From positions 1-19,973 of the forward strand of contig JANOAI010000244.1 of the NCBI GenBank assembly GCA_031411055.1: a stretch of DNA of 19,973 nucleotides, given 5' to 3'. Origin of the DNA: JAIYDQ01 sp031411055. Lineage in GTDB: Bacteria > Planctomycetota > Planctomycetia > Pirellulales > Pirellulaceae. Below, one piece after another: positions 7,990 through 15,913 of this stretch (positions are counted from its first letter, which is position 1; each line of letters begins with the position of its first letter). Below the pieces are notes generated by a model, which was not told the DNA's origin, made no database searches, and was given only the letters and a program-made list of their open reading frames with translations. The position numbers and the translations under genes are program-made.

Positions 7990-9129
7990 CTACTCGCTTG
8001 CGACGACTTGCCCTTCGTTGCTTCCGCCGATCGCCCACCACGTTGCCGGATCGATAGTGTTTTCGATGAACCGAATACCACTATCTCCCATAAGCACCAT
8101 GACCCCGCCCTGGTGGTAACTGCTGGGTGAGACCATGTTGTTGCCATCGTCCTCGCCACCATAGATATGACAATTACGTCCGTTCGGCGGCATCACTGGC
8201 ATAAAGTGATTCGCGACGTAGTTCCATCCGCTAGCCCAAGACTTTCCATGATTGATAGAGTACTTGGCGTCTCCGTGTGAAACGGTGCTACAGTAGGTAA
8301 CCCAGCGATCCAGCGCACGCGTGACTTCTGCGCCGCCGCAAAATGACTGCATCGAATCTTTAACTCCTTCTGGCACGTAAGTGCCTCCAAAGGCGCCGGC
8401 TACCGGCGTGAAGTTGGCAACCACTCTCTCGGATGCCGCCATCGTATTGGAAAGCCCATCGGTCATGCTTTCAATCGTCATCCGCGGCCGATGCCAAGGA
8501 TCTTTGACAGACGGATTGACCATCCCGATGAATCCGTTCTGCTCGGTAGTCGGTCCTGTCATTCCTTGCATGTATGAAAATTTCGGCCAACCGACATTGG
8601 CGACGTAGCTACCTGGAGCAGTGGTACCGATCGACGAATTCGCTATTCGACTATTGAGTTCGCTTGGGCAAAGAAACAAAGGAACGATCGTAGCCGCCGG
8701 ATTCGCATTCGGGTGCGTGGTCGCGATCGTATAGTCTAAATAATCGGTGGACGATGTGTAGTTGACTCGATCCGATAGCGAAATATTAAAGTCAAACGCA
8801 TTGCGAAGATTGGTTTGTTCAAGTTGCGGCAGGAGCAATGCCAGCCAGCTATAGAAGCCCGTTCCGTTTGAACTATGAATCACATCAGGACCAAGCGTGC
8901 TGTGCGGGAACGACTTATGAAGATCGTGGTAAGTATGCAAAGCAACACCAAGCTGGCGCATGTTGCTTTGACATTGCATCCGACGAGCCGCCTCGCGCGC
9001 CGATTGGATGGCGGGTAGCAGCAGCGATGCTAAAACACCGATGATGGCAATCACCACGAGGAGTTCGATTAGCGTAAATCCCCGGCAGCTCAATCTTTTC
9101 GTTCGATAGAATTTCAAGCCTGACTCCAT
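7990..9129 (-). CDS. DUF1559 (SBP_bac_10-like) type IV pilin-like protein
   Basis: 379 aa from the ATG at 9129; a TTG at 9138 would add three residues. Neither has a good ribosome binding site. A short basic leader is followed by the type IV pilin/pseudopilin methylation motif GFTLIELLVV (from residue 17), a hydrophobic helix to about 40, then AREAARRMQCQSNMRQLG, the standard opening of the planctomycete DUF1559 family. The C-terminus carries the family's end motif in the form YHQGGVMVLMGDSGIRFI (the usual form is HxGGxxVxMxDGSVRFI) and a WWAIGGSNEGQVV tail. Prepilin peptidase should cut before Phe18. Members occur in many copies in planctomycete genomes; pseudopilin or extracellular structural roles are assumed, not shown. 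It is divergent from the PEP-CTERM gene at 9246. Confidence 0.93.
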   Translation of the reverse strand: MESGLKFYRTKRLSCRGFTLIELLVVIAIIGVLASLLLPAIQSAREAARRMQCQSNMRQLGVALHTYHDLHKSFPHSTLGPDVIHSSNGTGFYSWLALLLPQLEQTNLRNAFDFNISLSDRVNYTSSTDYLDYTIATTHPNANPAATIVPLFLCPSELNSRIANSSIGTTAPGSYVANVGWPKFSYMQGMTGPTTEQNGFIGMVNPSVKDPWHRPRMTIESMTDGLSNTMAASERVVANFTPVAGAFGGTYVPEGVKDSMQSFCGGAEVTRALDRWVTYCSTVSHGDAKYSINHGKSWASGWNYVANHFMPVMPPNGRNCHIYGGEDDGNNMVSPSSYHQGGVMVLMGDSGIRFIENTIDPATWWAIGGSNEGQVVASE

Positions 9130-9245
9130 TTTCTGCAAGGGTTAGCCAAAAGAATAGGTTGCGGACTTGCAAATGAATTGCAAAAGATTAACATAGGCGT
9201 TTGGTGCGACTTGGTCAATACATTTTGAGAGCGACGAGAATAATA

Positions 9246-10004
9246 ATGTTGAACAAAACAACGCTAGCTCCCCTGTTTTTGTTGGGAGTTTGGATAACTT
9301 CCTTTTCCCAAGTACGGGGCGAAATCGTCGAATACACGTCCGGGCATGCTGACATCGGTCTTGCTCTCGAAAGTCCAGGGCAGCTCTTTCTCCACTATCA
9401 TTTTGGTGTCGGCTCGGCCATTCTCAATGGTGTCCCGGCAACGACCGCCAACGAGGAACTCGCCCCCTCCGATGCCTATGTACGTGTCTCGGATGTGAAC
9501 CTGATCACACTTCCAGCTTTTGATTTTTTGGGAAACACGCCAAGCGCGCCGATCTGGATGCTCCCAGGGACAAACACGCCGGGTGTTCCGTATTTGGGAA
9601 TTGCCTCCGAAGAGCTTGATCCGATGCAATTCACTTCGGCAGGGTTTCGTCTTACGAGCTTCAGTGGGCCAGTTGACGGGAGCATGGCAATCTTCCAGTT
9701 CGGCGCGGGCTCCCCAAACGTCTTCATGCGTTCCAACGATGGCGTCAACCCAGCGATCGATGTTATCCCATCGACGGTTGGTGGTCACGATCACTTCAAC
9801 TATGCATTTTCAAAACCAGGTGTTTACGATCTTGGCATCGAAGGATTTGCAACCTCGCTGGGCGGAACACTAACCGACTCTGGAATCTTCCGTTTTGTGG
9901 TCGGCAGTGCCACGGCTGTCCCTGAGCCTTCTTCCTTCCTCTTGCTCGTGGCGCTTGGCATCCCAACGATTTTGCGTCGCTATCGATGCTTGGCAATTAG
10001 CTAA
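9246..10004 (+). CDS. PEP-CTERM surface protein with choice-anchor M-like domain
   Basis: 252 aa from the ATG at 9246; an upstream TTG at 9201 would put an unlikely 15-residue leader before the signal peptide. Signal peptide is about 1-25. The body matches the choice-anchor M type of surface-anchored domain: TSGHADIGL (31-39), FDFLGN (92-97), IWMLPGTNTPGVPYLGIA (103-120) and the histidine-rich GGHDHFNYAFSKPGVYDL (179-196). The C-terminus is a PEP-CTERM sorting signal: VPEP (225-228), a hydrophobic segment, then LRRYR, so exosortase processing and surface anchoring are expected. No exosortase gene lies in this window. In actinobacteria related domains accompany an anchored-repeat ABC transporter cluster; no transporter is seen here. 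GHD-H and GHAD histidines could bind metal, which is inference. Confidence 0.88.
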   Translation: MLNKTTLAPLFLLGVWITSFSQVRGEIVEYTSGHADIGLALESPGQLFLHYHFGVGSAILNGVPATTANEELAPSDAYVRVSDVNLITLPAFDFLGNTPSAPIWMLPGTNTPGVPYLGIASEELDPMQFTSAGFRLTSFSGPVDGSMAIFQFGAGSPNVFMRSNDGVNPAIDVIPSTVGGHDHFNYAFSKPGVYDLGIEGFATSLGGTLTDSGIFRFVVGSATAVPEPSSFLLLVALGIPTILRRYRCLAIS

Positions 10005-10041
10005 GCCAAACCGAGGGTGTTTATCACCTACCGTCTATTCG

Positions 10042-10791
10042 TTAATTGGTCGCAAGTACGGTCACCAGGTAGTTCAGTTCTTCCGCAGCCTCCACCGGGT
10101 CGTCCACGGTGACAGCTATCCGGTCCAGAACTAATTGTCGGTAGCGTTTTCGCAATCGATGCACTGCAACTTTGAATGCGTTGTCGGTCATGTTTAACGA
10201 ACGAGCCGCTACGATGGCCGTTTCATGGCCCGATGGTGTGACCAACCACGGTTGTAGCTTTTCAAACCGGACCAGATCATCCGCCTCGATGGCCTCTGTT
10301 CGTAGCGCGGCCATCGCCTGCTGAACAATCGTCAGTCCCCATTGTCGATCAAAGTACGCATCAGGAGGGAAACCGTTCGCGTCTACTAGTGCGTCGCCCA
10401 TGGAGCGTTGCTCGCCTTTTAAAGTCTCGTCCGGCAGAGATAAAGTTGGCAGCCCACCCCCGCGCTTTTCCGCTCGTTCTCGGTCGCGCTGATCTGACAA
10501 GAAATGCTTGACTGCCCCGAGCAGGTAGCTTCGAAAGCGACCTTGCATGCGGTCGGCATGGTCGAGCCTCTGTCCCTCAAGAAGCTTGGCGAAAAACGCG
10601 TGGGTCAGATCGCGAGCATCGTCGGGACTGGTGGAGTCGTCGCTTCGAGATCGCTCAATGAACATCGCAACGGGCTCGTAATAGGTCTCGCAAAGCTTCT
10701 GCAGTGCGAGCCTCGCTTTAGGGGAATTGCCGCGTGCGGCAACGACCTGAGTCCAGTGTGTCGTTTGGAATTGGTACGGGTGATCAGGCAT
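10042..10791 (-). CDS. ECF-type RNA polymerase sigma factor (planctomycete kinase-linked group)
   Basis: 249 aa from the ATG at 10791; a GTG at 10845 would add 18 residues with no family resemblance. The sequence begins QFQTTHWTQVVAARG, typical of this group, followed by region 2 (DLTHAFFAKLLEG, then GRFRSYLLGAVKHFLSDQ and RAEKRGGG). Region 4 is a helix-turn-helix ending KVAVHRLRKRYRQLV, followed by the conserved IAVTVDDPVEAAEELNYL tail. It should direct RNA polymerase to a small regulon. The gene follows the Ser/Thr kinase on the same strand with a 99-nt gap, so they probably share a transcript and a signalling function. No anti-sigma factor is adjacent, as is usual for this group. Confidence 0.92.
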   Translation of the reverse strand: MPDHPYQFQTTHWTQVVAARGNSPKARLALQKLCETYYEPVAMFIERSRSDDSTSPDDARDLTHAFFAKLLEGQRLDHADRMQGRFRSYLLGAVKHFLSDQRDRERAEKRGGGLPTLSLPDETLKGEQRSMGDALVDANGFPPDAYFDRQWGLTIVQQAMAALRTEAIEADDLVRFEKLQPWLVTPSGHETAIVAARSLNMTDNAFKVAVHRLRKRYRQLVLDRIAVTVDDPVEAAEELNYLVTVLATN

Positions 10792-10890
10792 TTCTATCGA
10801 GGTAAGCGGCGTCAGCCAGCTCGTGCTTTCTGGCTTTGGCCACACCCCAAAGACCCAATTCGTTTACGTCGTCGGCGCGTCACGAAAGTC

Positions 10891-13455
10891 TCAATATTCA
10901 CTTTGAACCTCCACCTCGGTGAAATGTCCCAGTTCCAAGGACACGTTGCGGAACTCAACCCACTGGTAACGCCGAGATTGAACATGAAAGTCTTTGATCT
11001 CTTCATATTCCGTAACCGGAATCGTCATCAGGCCGGTCCTGGATGTTCCAAGATTCGACGTCCCCGGCATCGCGACGAGTCTGCCATCGCTAAGTTCGTA
11101 AACAAGGCGTGTTTCGAAGTCATCAGAGCGAGTGTAGCTGAACGAGAGAGGCAACTTGCCTGCGATTGCATCGGTCGCTTGGATTTCTCCTTGCCAAACA
11201 AAACCACCGGAATCGGAAGTCGACCTGCCGGAGTGAGGCTGATGGAGATAGTTGTTGGGTTTAAAACTGATTTCGGTCTTCCAGTCGCCGTCGGCAACGC
11301 CAATCTCGATCGTCATTTCTTTAGCTTCGGGTGGGCAGGAAATTCTTTGAATAAAAAGCCAAGCGGGCTGCTGATCGGTGGGGCGAGTTGATTGCCACCC
11401 CAATTGTCCGAAACCAGACTTCTTAGGAAACCGAATTACCGGCGATGAGCACTCGCGAGTCTGACTCCAAACGCGAATCGCAATGTCCTTGATGACCTTT
11501 CCGCTGGCTGAGCCTTGACCATTGGAATCAGGGAGTCCCATCTCGGTGCACTCCAGACCGTTCGGTTGCCACTGAATTTTTCCATCCCATGGATGGGGTG
11601 TGATGCGGACGAATTCGATTTTGCCTTGAACGTACGCTGCTTCGAATGGGCTTTCGGTCAGCTTGGCATGCGGTTTAATCGTTTCATATGGCAGGCTCTC
11701 TGCGTTGGCCGGTGATATCCCGTCGCGATACATGACGAGCGTAACCTTCCCTTCACCAAACGGCGTAGGTTCATAGAGCTTCCAACCTTGGGCATGTTCG
11801 GGAGTAATCCGATACTTGTGGACCCGCGGACCTTCAGTAATCGAGCTCGACTTGGTCAGGTATTGCAAAGGAATCCGCACCCGACCTGTCTCATCGAGTT
11901 TGGCTTGGAAGCGTTCCGTCACGGCCTTGCTACTTTCCAAAGCTACCACCGTCACCCAGGCATTCCATCCCGGCGGGCATTTAGTATCGTAGGTGAATGT
12001 AAAGTGCGAGCCCTCCACCGTGGGATCGCGAACGGTTACGTACGCCGCCAGAGAGCTGACGCTAAACATGCGGCTGAAAAACAACAAACAGAGGAGTGAA
12101 GCGCCGACGATTCCGCACACCGTCTGGAATTTCTTCAGAAAACGTCGCCCTTCTATCCTGTCGTGGTTTTCGAACATTTGAGCCAAACTGATGAAGCTCG
12201 CAAACCCGAAGAAGCCCACACATCCCAAAGTCCACTCCATCCCCGGAAAAAAACAGAGTATGGCTAAGAAGCCGAGTACTTGGAGCATTGAGATCATAAG
12301 CATGCGGCGCCCCCAGACCGTGCGTACCTTCATGGACTGGGCTAAGTTGATAAACGAGAATCGATACCTCTTCTTCGATGGAGCACTCGATGATTCCATT
12401 AGGAGTTGCTCAACAAGCTCCGGATTTCTGAGTGACACAGTCGTCTCGATCTGTGTTCGAAGCTCCGATGCCGATTGGTAACGCAAGTCCGGATTTTGCT
12501 CCAAGGCCCGCTGCACGATCTGGTCGAGCTTGGTGTCGGAGAGCGATTTGCGCGAAGGCGGCTGCCAGTTGGGACCTGGCAGTGTCCCGGTTAACATCTC
12601 ATACAACACAACACCCAAAGAGTAGATGTCTGCTCGATGGTCAACGCTTGCTGGTCGGTCCCGTTGCTCAGGTGCCATATACCGCGGAGTTCCCAACACC
12701 GTTTCTTGAGTCAGATCTGTCGCTGCGTTTGGTTCACAGGCCGCTTGCTTCGATTCACTTGCTGTGTCAGCCAGCATCTGTGACGGCGTGTTGCTCCCCA
12801 AAACCTCCTCGCTTCCCATGGATCGCATCATCCTCGCAATCCCAAAGTCAGCAATTTTGACGCGTCCTTCTTTGTCGAGCAACAGATTCTCGGGCTTGAT
12901 GTCGCGATGGACGATGCCGCGTTCATGGGCGAACTGCAATGCCTCGCAGATTGGTGGAACGATTGCCAACGCTTGCTCCGGAGATAGTCGCCCAGCACTC
13001 ATTGCTTGACGTAGGCTAACACCGTCGACAAATTCCATAAGCAAAAAGTAGAACTCCCGTGCCTTTCCAAAGTCATGCACGGTGACAATATACGGATGAT
13101 TGACTTCGGCGAGAAACTGAGCCTCGCGCGAAAATCGTTCAGCAAAGTCGGGCTTATCCGCATGCTGTGGAGCCAGAATCTTAAGGGCTACCCAACGTCC
13201 GAGCGATTTCTGTCTGGCCTTGTACACGGCCCCCATTCCTCCATGCCCAACCAATTCCACAATCTCCAGCTGAGGAAAGGCCGGGGCCAGTTCGTCGATC
13301 GATGGCGGTATCCATGGCATCGATGGGAGCGAGTCCGTAACCGTCCCAAGTGCCACAGCCCGTAACAGGCAAGCTGGACATAGTCCGCCCGCAAGAGAGG
13401 CGTCGACGATGGCCCCACAACGAGGACAGGACAGCGATGATATAGAAATAGTCAT
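10891..13455 (-). CDS. Membrane Ser/Thr protein kinase with N-terminal zinc ribbon and large extracytoplasmic domain
   Basis: 854 aa, ATG at 13455. Residues 10-29 hold a zinc ribbon with two CxxC pairs (C10, C13, C26, C29). The PknB-type kinase domain runs from about 63 to 340: glycine loop VGHGGMGAVYKA, Lys92, Glu111, HRDIKPEN (Asp185, Asn190), DFG (203-205), GTPRYMAPE. All catalytic residues are present. The activation segment between DFG and APE is long, with about 30 extra Ser/Thr-rich residues that could be phosphorylation sites. About three hydrophobic segments lie between 384 and 473, followed by a C-terminal region of about 380 residues, likely extracytoplasmic, with no family I recognise. 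It probably senses an envelope signal and may phosphorylate targets such as the sigma factor encoded next on the transcript; the latter is inference. Confidence 0.95.
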   Translation of the reverse strand: MTISISSLSCPRCGAIVDASLAGGLCPACLLRAVALGTVTDSLPSMPWIPPSIDELAPAFPQLEIVELVGHGGMGAVYKARQKSLGRWVALKILAPQHADKPDFAERFSREAQFLAEVNHPYIVTVHDFGKAREFYFLLMEFVDGVSLRQAMSAGRLSPEQALAIVPPICEALQFAHERGIVHRDIKPENLLLDKEGRVKIADFGIARMMRSMGSEEVLGSNTPSQMLADTASESKQAACEPNAATDLTQETVLGTPRYMAPEQRDRPASVDHRADIYSLGVVLYEMLTGTLPGPNWQPPSRKSLSDTKLDQIVQRALEQNPDLRYQSASELRTQIETTVSLRNPELVEQLLMESSSAPSKKRYRFSFINLAQSMKVRTVWGRRMLMISMLQVLGFLAILCFFPGMEWTLGCVGFFGFASFISLAQMFENHDRIEGRRFLKKFQTVCGIVGASLLCLLFFSRMFSVSSLAAYVTVRDPTVEGSHFTFTYDTKCPPGWNAWVTVVALESSKAVTERFQAKLDETGRVRIPLQYLTKSSSITEGPRVHKYRITPEHAQGWKLYEPTPFGEGKVTLVMYRDGISPANAESLPYETIKPHAKLTESPFEAAYVQGKIEFVRITPHPWDGKIQWQPNGLECTEMGLPDSNGQGSASGKVIKDIAIRVWSQTRECSSPVIRFPKKSGFGQLGWQSTRPTDQQPAWLFIQRISCPPEAKEMTIEIGVADGDWKTEISFKPNNYLHQPHSGRSTSDSGGFVWQGEIQATDAIAGKLPLSFSYTRSDDFETRLVYELSDGRLVAMPGTSNLGTSRTGLMTIPVTEYEEIKDFHVQSRRYQWVEFRNVSLELGHFTEVEVQSEY

Positions 13456-13739
13456 AAGAATATCGTACCTCAGACTTGCCAGGAGTCACTTCGACGACAA
13501 ATCGCCATACAAAAAGCCTCCGTATTTCTATCTGAGGATTTGCCGAGCTACGGTTACTGAATTTTCTCGAATTGATGTCTCGCGAATTTTATTTGCCGAA
13601 AAGTCTTGTAGTCAGGGAGATTCATGCCGACTCGCAGATTCGTCCACAAAGACTAAGAACACGCTCGAAGTGAGTCGCAAATGGAATTTGTCGAGATTGC
13701 TGTAGCGCCGCAGCAGATTTCCCGTTTGCAAGCCGTCCA
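13456..13739. other. Intergenic region upstream of the kinase and the riboswitch promoter
   Basis: About 280 nt of non-coding DNA between divergent units. The minus-strand kinase promoter should lie here but no clear boxes could be chosen. A plus-strand frame (13409-13705) overlaps the kinase start, shows no family resemblance and is not called. Confidence 0.45.
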
Positions 13740-13767
13740 TTGACACTCGTCGACGATTCAGTATCAT
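13740..13767 (+). promoter_or_regulatory. Sigma-70-type promoter of the cobalamin riboswitch transcript
   Basis: A perfect -35 box TTGACA (13740-13745) and a -10 box TATCAT (13762-13767) are separated by 16 nt. Transcription would start near 13774, a few bases before the first paired base of the riboswitch (13778), which supports both calls. Confidence 0.75.
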
Positions 13768-13777
13768 TCCGCCCAAG

Positions 13778-13978
13778 CTTGTGGTGACGAGGTCGATTCA
13801 ATTAGATTTCGTGAACAGGGAACTCCGGTGAAATTCCGGGACGGTCCAGCCGCTGTAAGCCATCTGCCACCTGATAAGTGGCAAGTTTTGTCTCCTTCTA
13901 ACGAAGTGCCATTGCCTAAAAAATTGGGCGAGAAGGCTTTGAGACAAGATGATGGCAAGTCAGAAGACCTACCTCAAG
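13778..13978 (+). ncRNA. Cobalamin (B12) riboswitch
   Basis: The core contains AACTCCGGTGAAATTCCGG (13821-13839), then GACGGTCCAGCCGCTGTAAG, and near the 3' end AAGTCAGAAGACCTACCTC, the two conserved blocks of the adenosylcobalamin aptamer. Closing helix P1 can be drawn: CTTGTGGT (13778-13785) pairs with ACCTCAAG (13971-13978) with one mismatch. A side hairpin GCCAC/GTGGC lies at 13866-13882. In this class, cobalamin binding normally turns expression off through a terminator or by hiding the ribosome binding site. The downstream genes are a DUF1289 protein and a PEP-CTERM protein, so these should be made when B12 is scarce. Confidence 0.93.
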
Positions 13979-14202
13979 TGATGATGGAGACGTGCCCTCT
14001 CGGACTGGGGCATCCATTGCAAAGAGTTATCAGGCAATTCTCATTAGCATCGTTCATTCGGCTTTTGTATTCATTGCCTGTTCACCTTTGATTTTGTGGA
14101 TTATGGCTTCGATGCCAGAGTTTTCTCCTGCCATCGCATGACGATAGTCTTCGGTTCCGTTTCGTATCCGTTGAAATATTTTCAACTGAGGCGCTCCGAT
14201 AT
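13979..14202 (+). promoter_or_regulatory. Riboswitch expression-platform leader
   Basis: 224 nt between the aptamer and the first gene. Candidate structures are a GTGCCC/GGGCAT stem near 13990-14012, TGGC/GCCA at 14104-14117, and a perfect 7-bp hairpin GTTGAAA/TTTCAAC at 14170-14186, two bases before the GAGG ribosome binding site (14188-14191). None is followed by a U-run typical of an intrinsic terminator, so control of translation start or Rho-dependent termination seems more likely. A 36-codon frame starting at 13981 has no ribosome binding site and is not called. Confidence 0.5.
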
Positions 14203-14427
14203 ATGTCGAACGCTTGCAGCATCACCCCTATCGATGTTGAATCGCCTTGTCGTAGGCAGTGCAAACTAGACTCTCGCAACATTTGTGCTGGATGTTTTCG
14301 AAGCCTTTCGGAAATTGCCGATTGGTCTACAGCCAATCCCACAGAACGACAAAAAATTATCGATCGGATTTGGTTGAGACGCCAACTCCAAATCTCCCCT
14401 TTTGAAGCTCAAGAAAGAACCTCATGA
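14203..14427 (+). CDS. DUF1289 small cysteine-rich protein
   Basis: 74 aa, GAGG 11 nt before the ATG. The family signature is clear: SPCRRQCKLD (C16, C20), ICAGCFRSLSEIADW (C28, C31, Trp41), then TERQKIIDRI. The four cysteines in CxxxC and CxxC arrangement suggest a metal site, probably iron-sulfur or zinc; the family's function is not established as far as I know. It is the first gene behind the cobalamin riboswitch and its stop overlaps the next start by 4 nt (ATGA at 14424-14427), so the two proteins are made together. Finding it under B12 control is unusual and may point to a role in handling a metal or corrinoid, which is inference only. Confidence 0.88.
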   Translation: MSNACSITPIDVESPCRRQCKLDSRNICAGCFRSLSEIADWSTANPTERQKIIDRIWLRRQLQISPFEAQERTS

Positions 14428-15257
14428 ATCGCTCAATTTCCATTTTTGTCATCCTTCTTACTTGCACGCAATTTGCTACTTCGAGCATCGCCGGTGTGAT
14501 GATGTTCGATGGCGCCGCCGGGACGCCGGGCTCGCTCGCTATCGCGCACACTGATCCCCGCTTTGTTGATTGGGCGGTTGGAGGAACCGTACAAAGAGGG
14601 CTGCAGGATATAGGCAACTCAAGCGGAGGATTGGCCTCGTTCGGCGACTTGACGAATGCGTTCGGACCTGCCGGAACGAGCACCGGAGCCATCGTCAGCC
14701 TTGGAGATGGTGGGTCTGCGACATTGACGTTCAATAGTCGCGTTCGTAATGGTGCGGGACCGGACTTCGCGGTTTTTGAAAACAGTTTTAGCGACACTTA
14801 TCTAGAGCTGGCATACGTTGAAGTGAGTTCTGACGGATCGAATTTTTTTCGCTTCCCATCAATCTCAATGACGCAAGCATCGATGCAGGTAGGTAGCTTC
14901 GAAAATTTAGATCCTACAAACCTCTTCAATTTGGCGGGAAAATACCGTGTCGGTTTTGGGACCCCGTTCGATCTTCAAGAACTTGTCGGCACTGCCGGCC
15001 TTGACGTCGACCATGTCGGTTTCGTTCGCGTCGTGGATGTGGTCGGACGTATCAATCCTGCGCAGGGTTACAGCCCTTCGCTCGACTCGCTAGGCAATAT
15101 TATCAATGACCCGTACGCAACCGCATTTATATCGGGAGGTTTTGATCTGGACGGTATCGGTGTCATCAACGCTGTCCCCGAGCCAACGTCGTTGTCATTG
15201 GTTGTCGTGCTTGGGATGCTAACAGCACGACGCCGAATTCGCAAAAAGCAAGCCTAG
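14424..15257 (+). CDS. PEP-CTERM surface protein under cobalamin riboswitch control
   Basis: 277 aa. Signal peptide 1-23 (cut after SIA). The body is a beta-rich domain with motifs SATLTF (98-103), GAGPDFAVFENSFSD (110-124), LELAYVEVSSDGSNFFRFP (127-145), NLAGKYRVGFGTPFDL (169-184) and ISGGFDLDGIGVIN (236-249). It resembles a recurrent secreted protein type that I recall next to cobalamin uptake genes in other phyla, but I cannot verify that here. The C-terminus has a PEP-CTERM signal: VPEP (251-254), a hydrophobic segment, then ARRRIRKK, so exosortase-dependent surface sorting is expected. It is translated in overlap with DUF1289 and shares the B12 riboswitch transcript. The plausible role is capture or processing of corrinoids at the cell surface; the sequence itself does not show binding. 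Confidence 0.85.
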   Translation: MNRSISIFVILLTCTQFATSSIAGVMMFDGAAGTPGSLAIAHTDPRFVDWAVGGTVQRGLQDIGNSSGGLASFGDLTNAFGPAGTSTGAIVSLGDGGSATLTFNSRVRNGAGPDFAVFENSFSDTYLELAYVEVSSDGSNFFRFPSISMTQASMQVGSFENLDPTNLFNLAGKYRVGFGTPFDLQELVGTAGLDVDHVGFVRVVDVVGRINPAQGYSPSLDSLGNIINDPYATAFISGGFDLDGIGVINAVPEPTSLSLVVVLGMLTARRRIRKKQA

Positions 15258-15374
15258 TCCATTGATCACGAAAGCGAGCCACATGGAAGCGAACGAATTT
15301 TTTAGCCTTCCTTGTCGCCGCTCTTGCTTAGTAATCGTCTGGTTAAGAAGTATCTGACGGCTAAAAATCGCAAC

Positions 15375-15905
15375 TCATTTTTTACTGTCGACAAAGACTT
15401 GCTTGGCAACAAGCGAGATCGAATTAAGTTCAGGATCGTATTTGCCTCGTCCCTCGATCACGAGTCTTTGACCGTCAACGATTCCTAAGGCTTCTTTTGC
15501 ACTCACGGGGATGACTGCACCGGAAGCGTTATGCAGTTCCACGATTGCGAGCGGCGCTTCGGCTAATCGACGACGGCAGTAGATACACTCCGTTGAGTCA
15601 TGGTCCTTCTCGTCACCATGACCACCCGCAGGAGCTTCGGATAAGACAAACTGCGCGCGACCTTTGACAAACGGATCAAGCTTGCCCGTCCCGACTTTTC
15701 CAACCAGCGTAACGTCGGCCTCTTGCTGAAGCTTCCCTTTCGCATCGGTCAAACTCAGTGGATCACTCGGTTTGAGATCGCAGAGAAACTCTTTCCGCCA
15801 AGCCAATATTTCTGGCGAGAGCGGTTTCTCGCAGCCTGAAAAAAGAAGACCACCAAGCCCGAGTGCGTACCAACCAAAACTGCGAAAATTCATCACGGGC
15901 GCCAT
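15375..15905 (-). CDS. Putative lipoprotein with His/Cys metal-binding loop
   Basis: 176 aa. GAGG lies just upstream of the ATG at 15905, within the 8-nt gap after the preceding gene's stop, which selects this start over an in-frame ATG at 15893. Residues 1-24 form a signal sequence ending LFSGC (Cys25); Phe at the -3 position makes the lipobox imperfect. The middle is predicted beta-rich (DVTLVGKV, AQFVLSEA, LAIVELHN, QRLVIEGRG, SISLVAKQVFV), compatible with an OB-like fold. Between two strands is a loop rich in His and Cys: GGHGDEKDHDSTECIYC (H96, H102, C107, C110), a likely metal site. The upstream co-transcribed gene also encodes a His-rich lipoprotein. No family name is recognised. Confidence 0.82.
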   Translation of the reverse strand: MAPVMNFRSFGWYALGLGGLLFSGCEKPLSPEILAWRKEFLCDLKPSDPLSLTDAKGKLQQEADVTLVGKVGTGKLDPFVKGRAQFVLSEAPAGGHGDEKDHDSTECIYCRRRLAEAPLAIVELHNASGAVIPVSAKEALGIVDGQRLVIEGRGKYDPELNSISLVAKQVFVDSKK

Positions 15906-15913
15906 GTCCTCAA

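Noticed and set aside
10504..11391. Plus-strand 295-codon frame opposite the sigma factor and kinase end
   Set aside because: It crosses two minus-strand genes with clear family motifs and has no recognisable domain.
13828..14091. Open frame of 87 codons across the riboswitch, including a 36-codon version from 13981
   Set aside because: It overlaps the conserved aptamer, has no ribosome binding site and no resemblance to known proteins.
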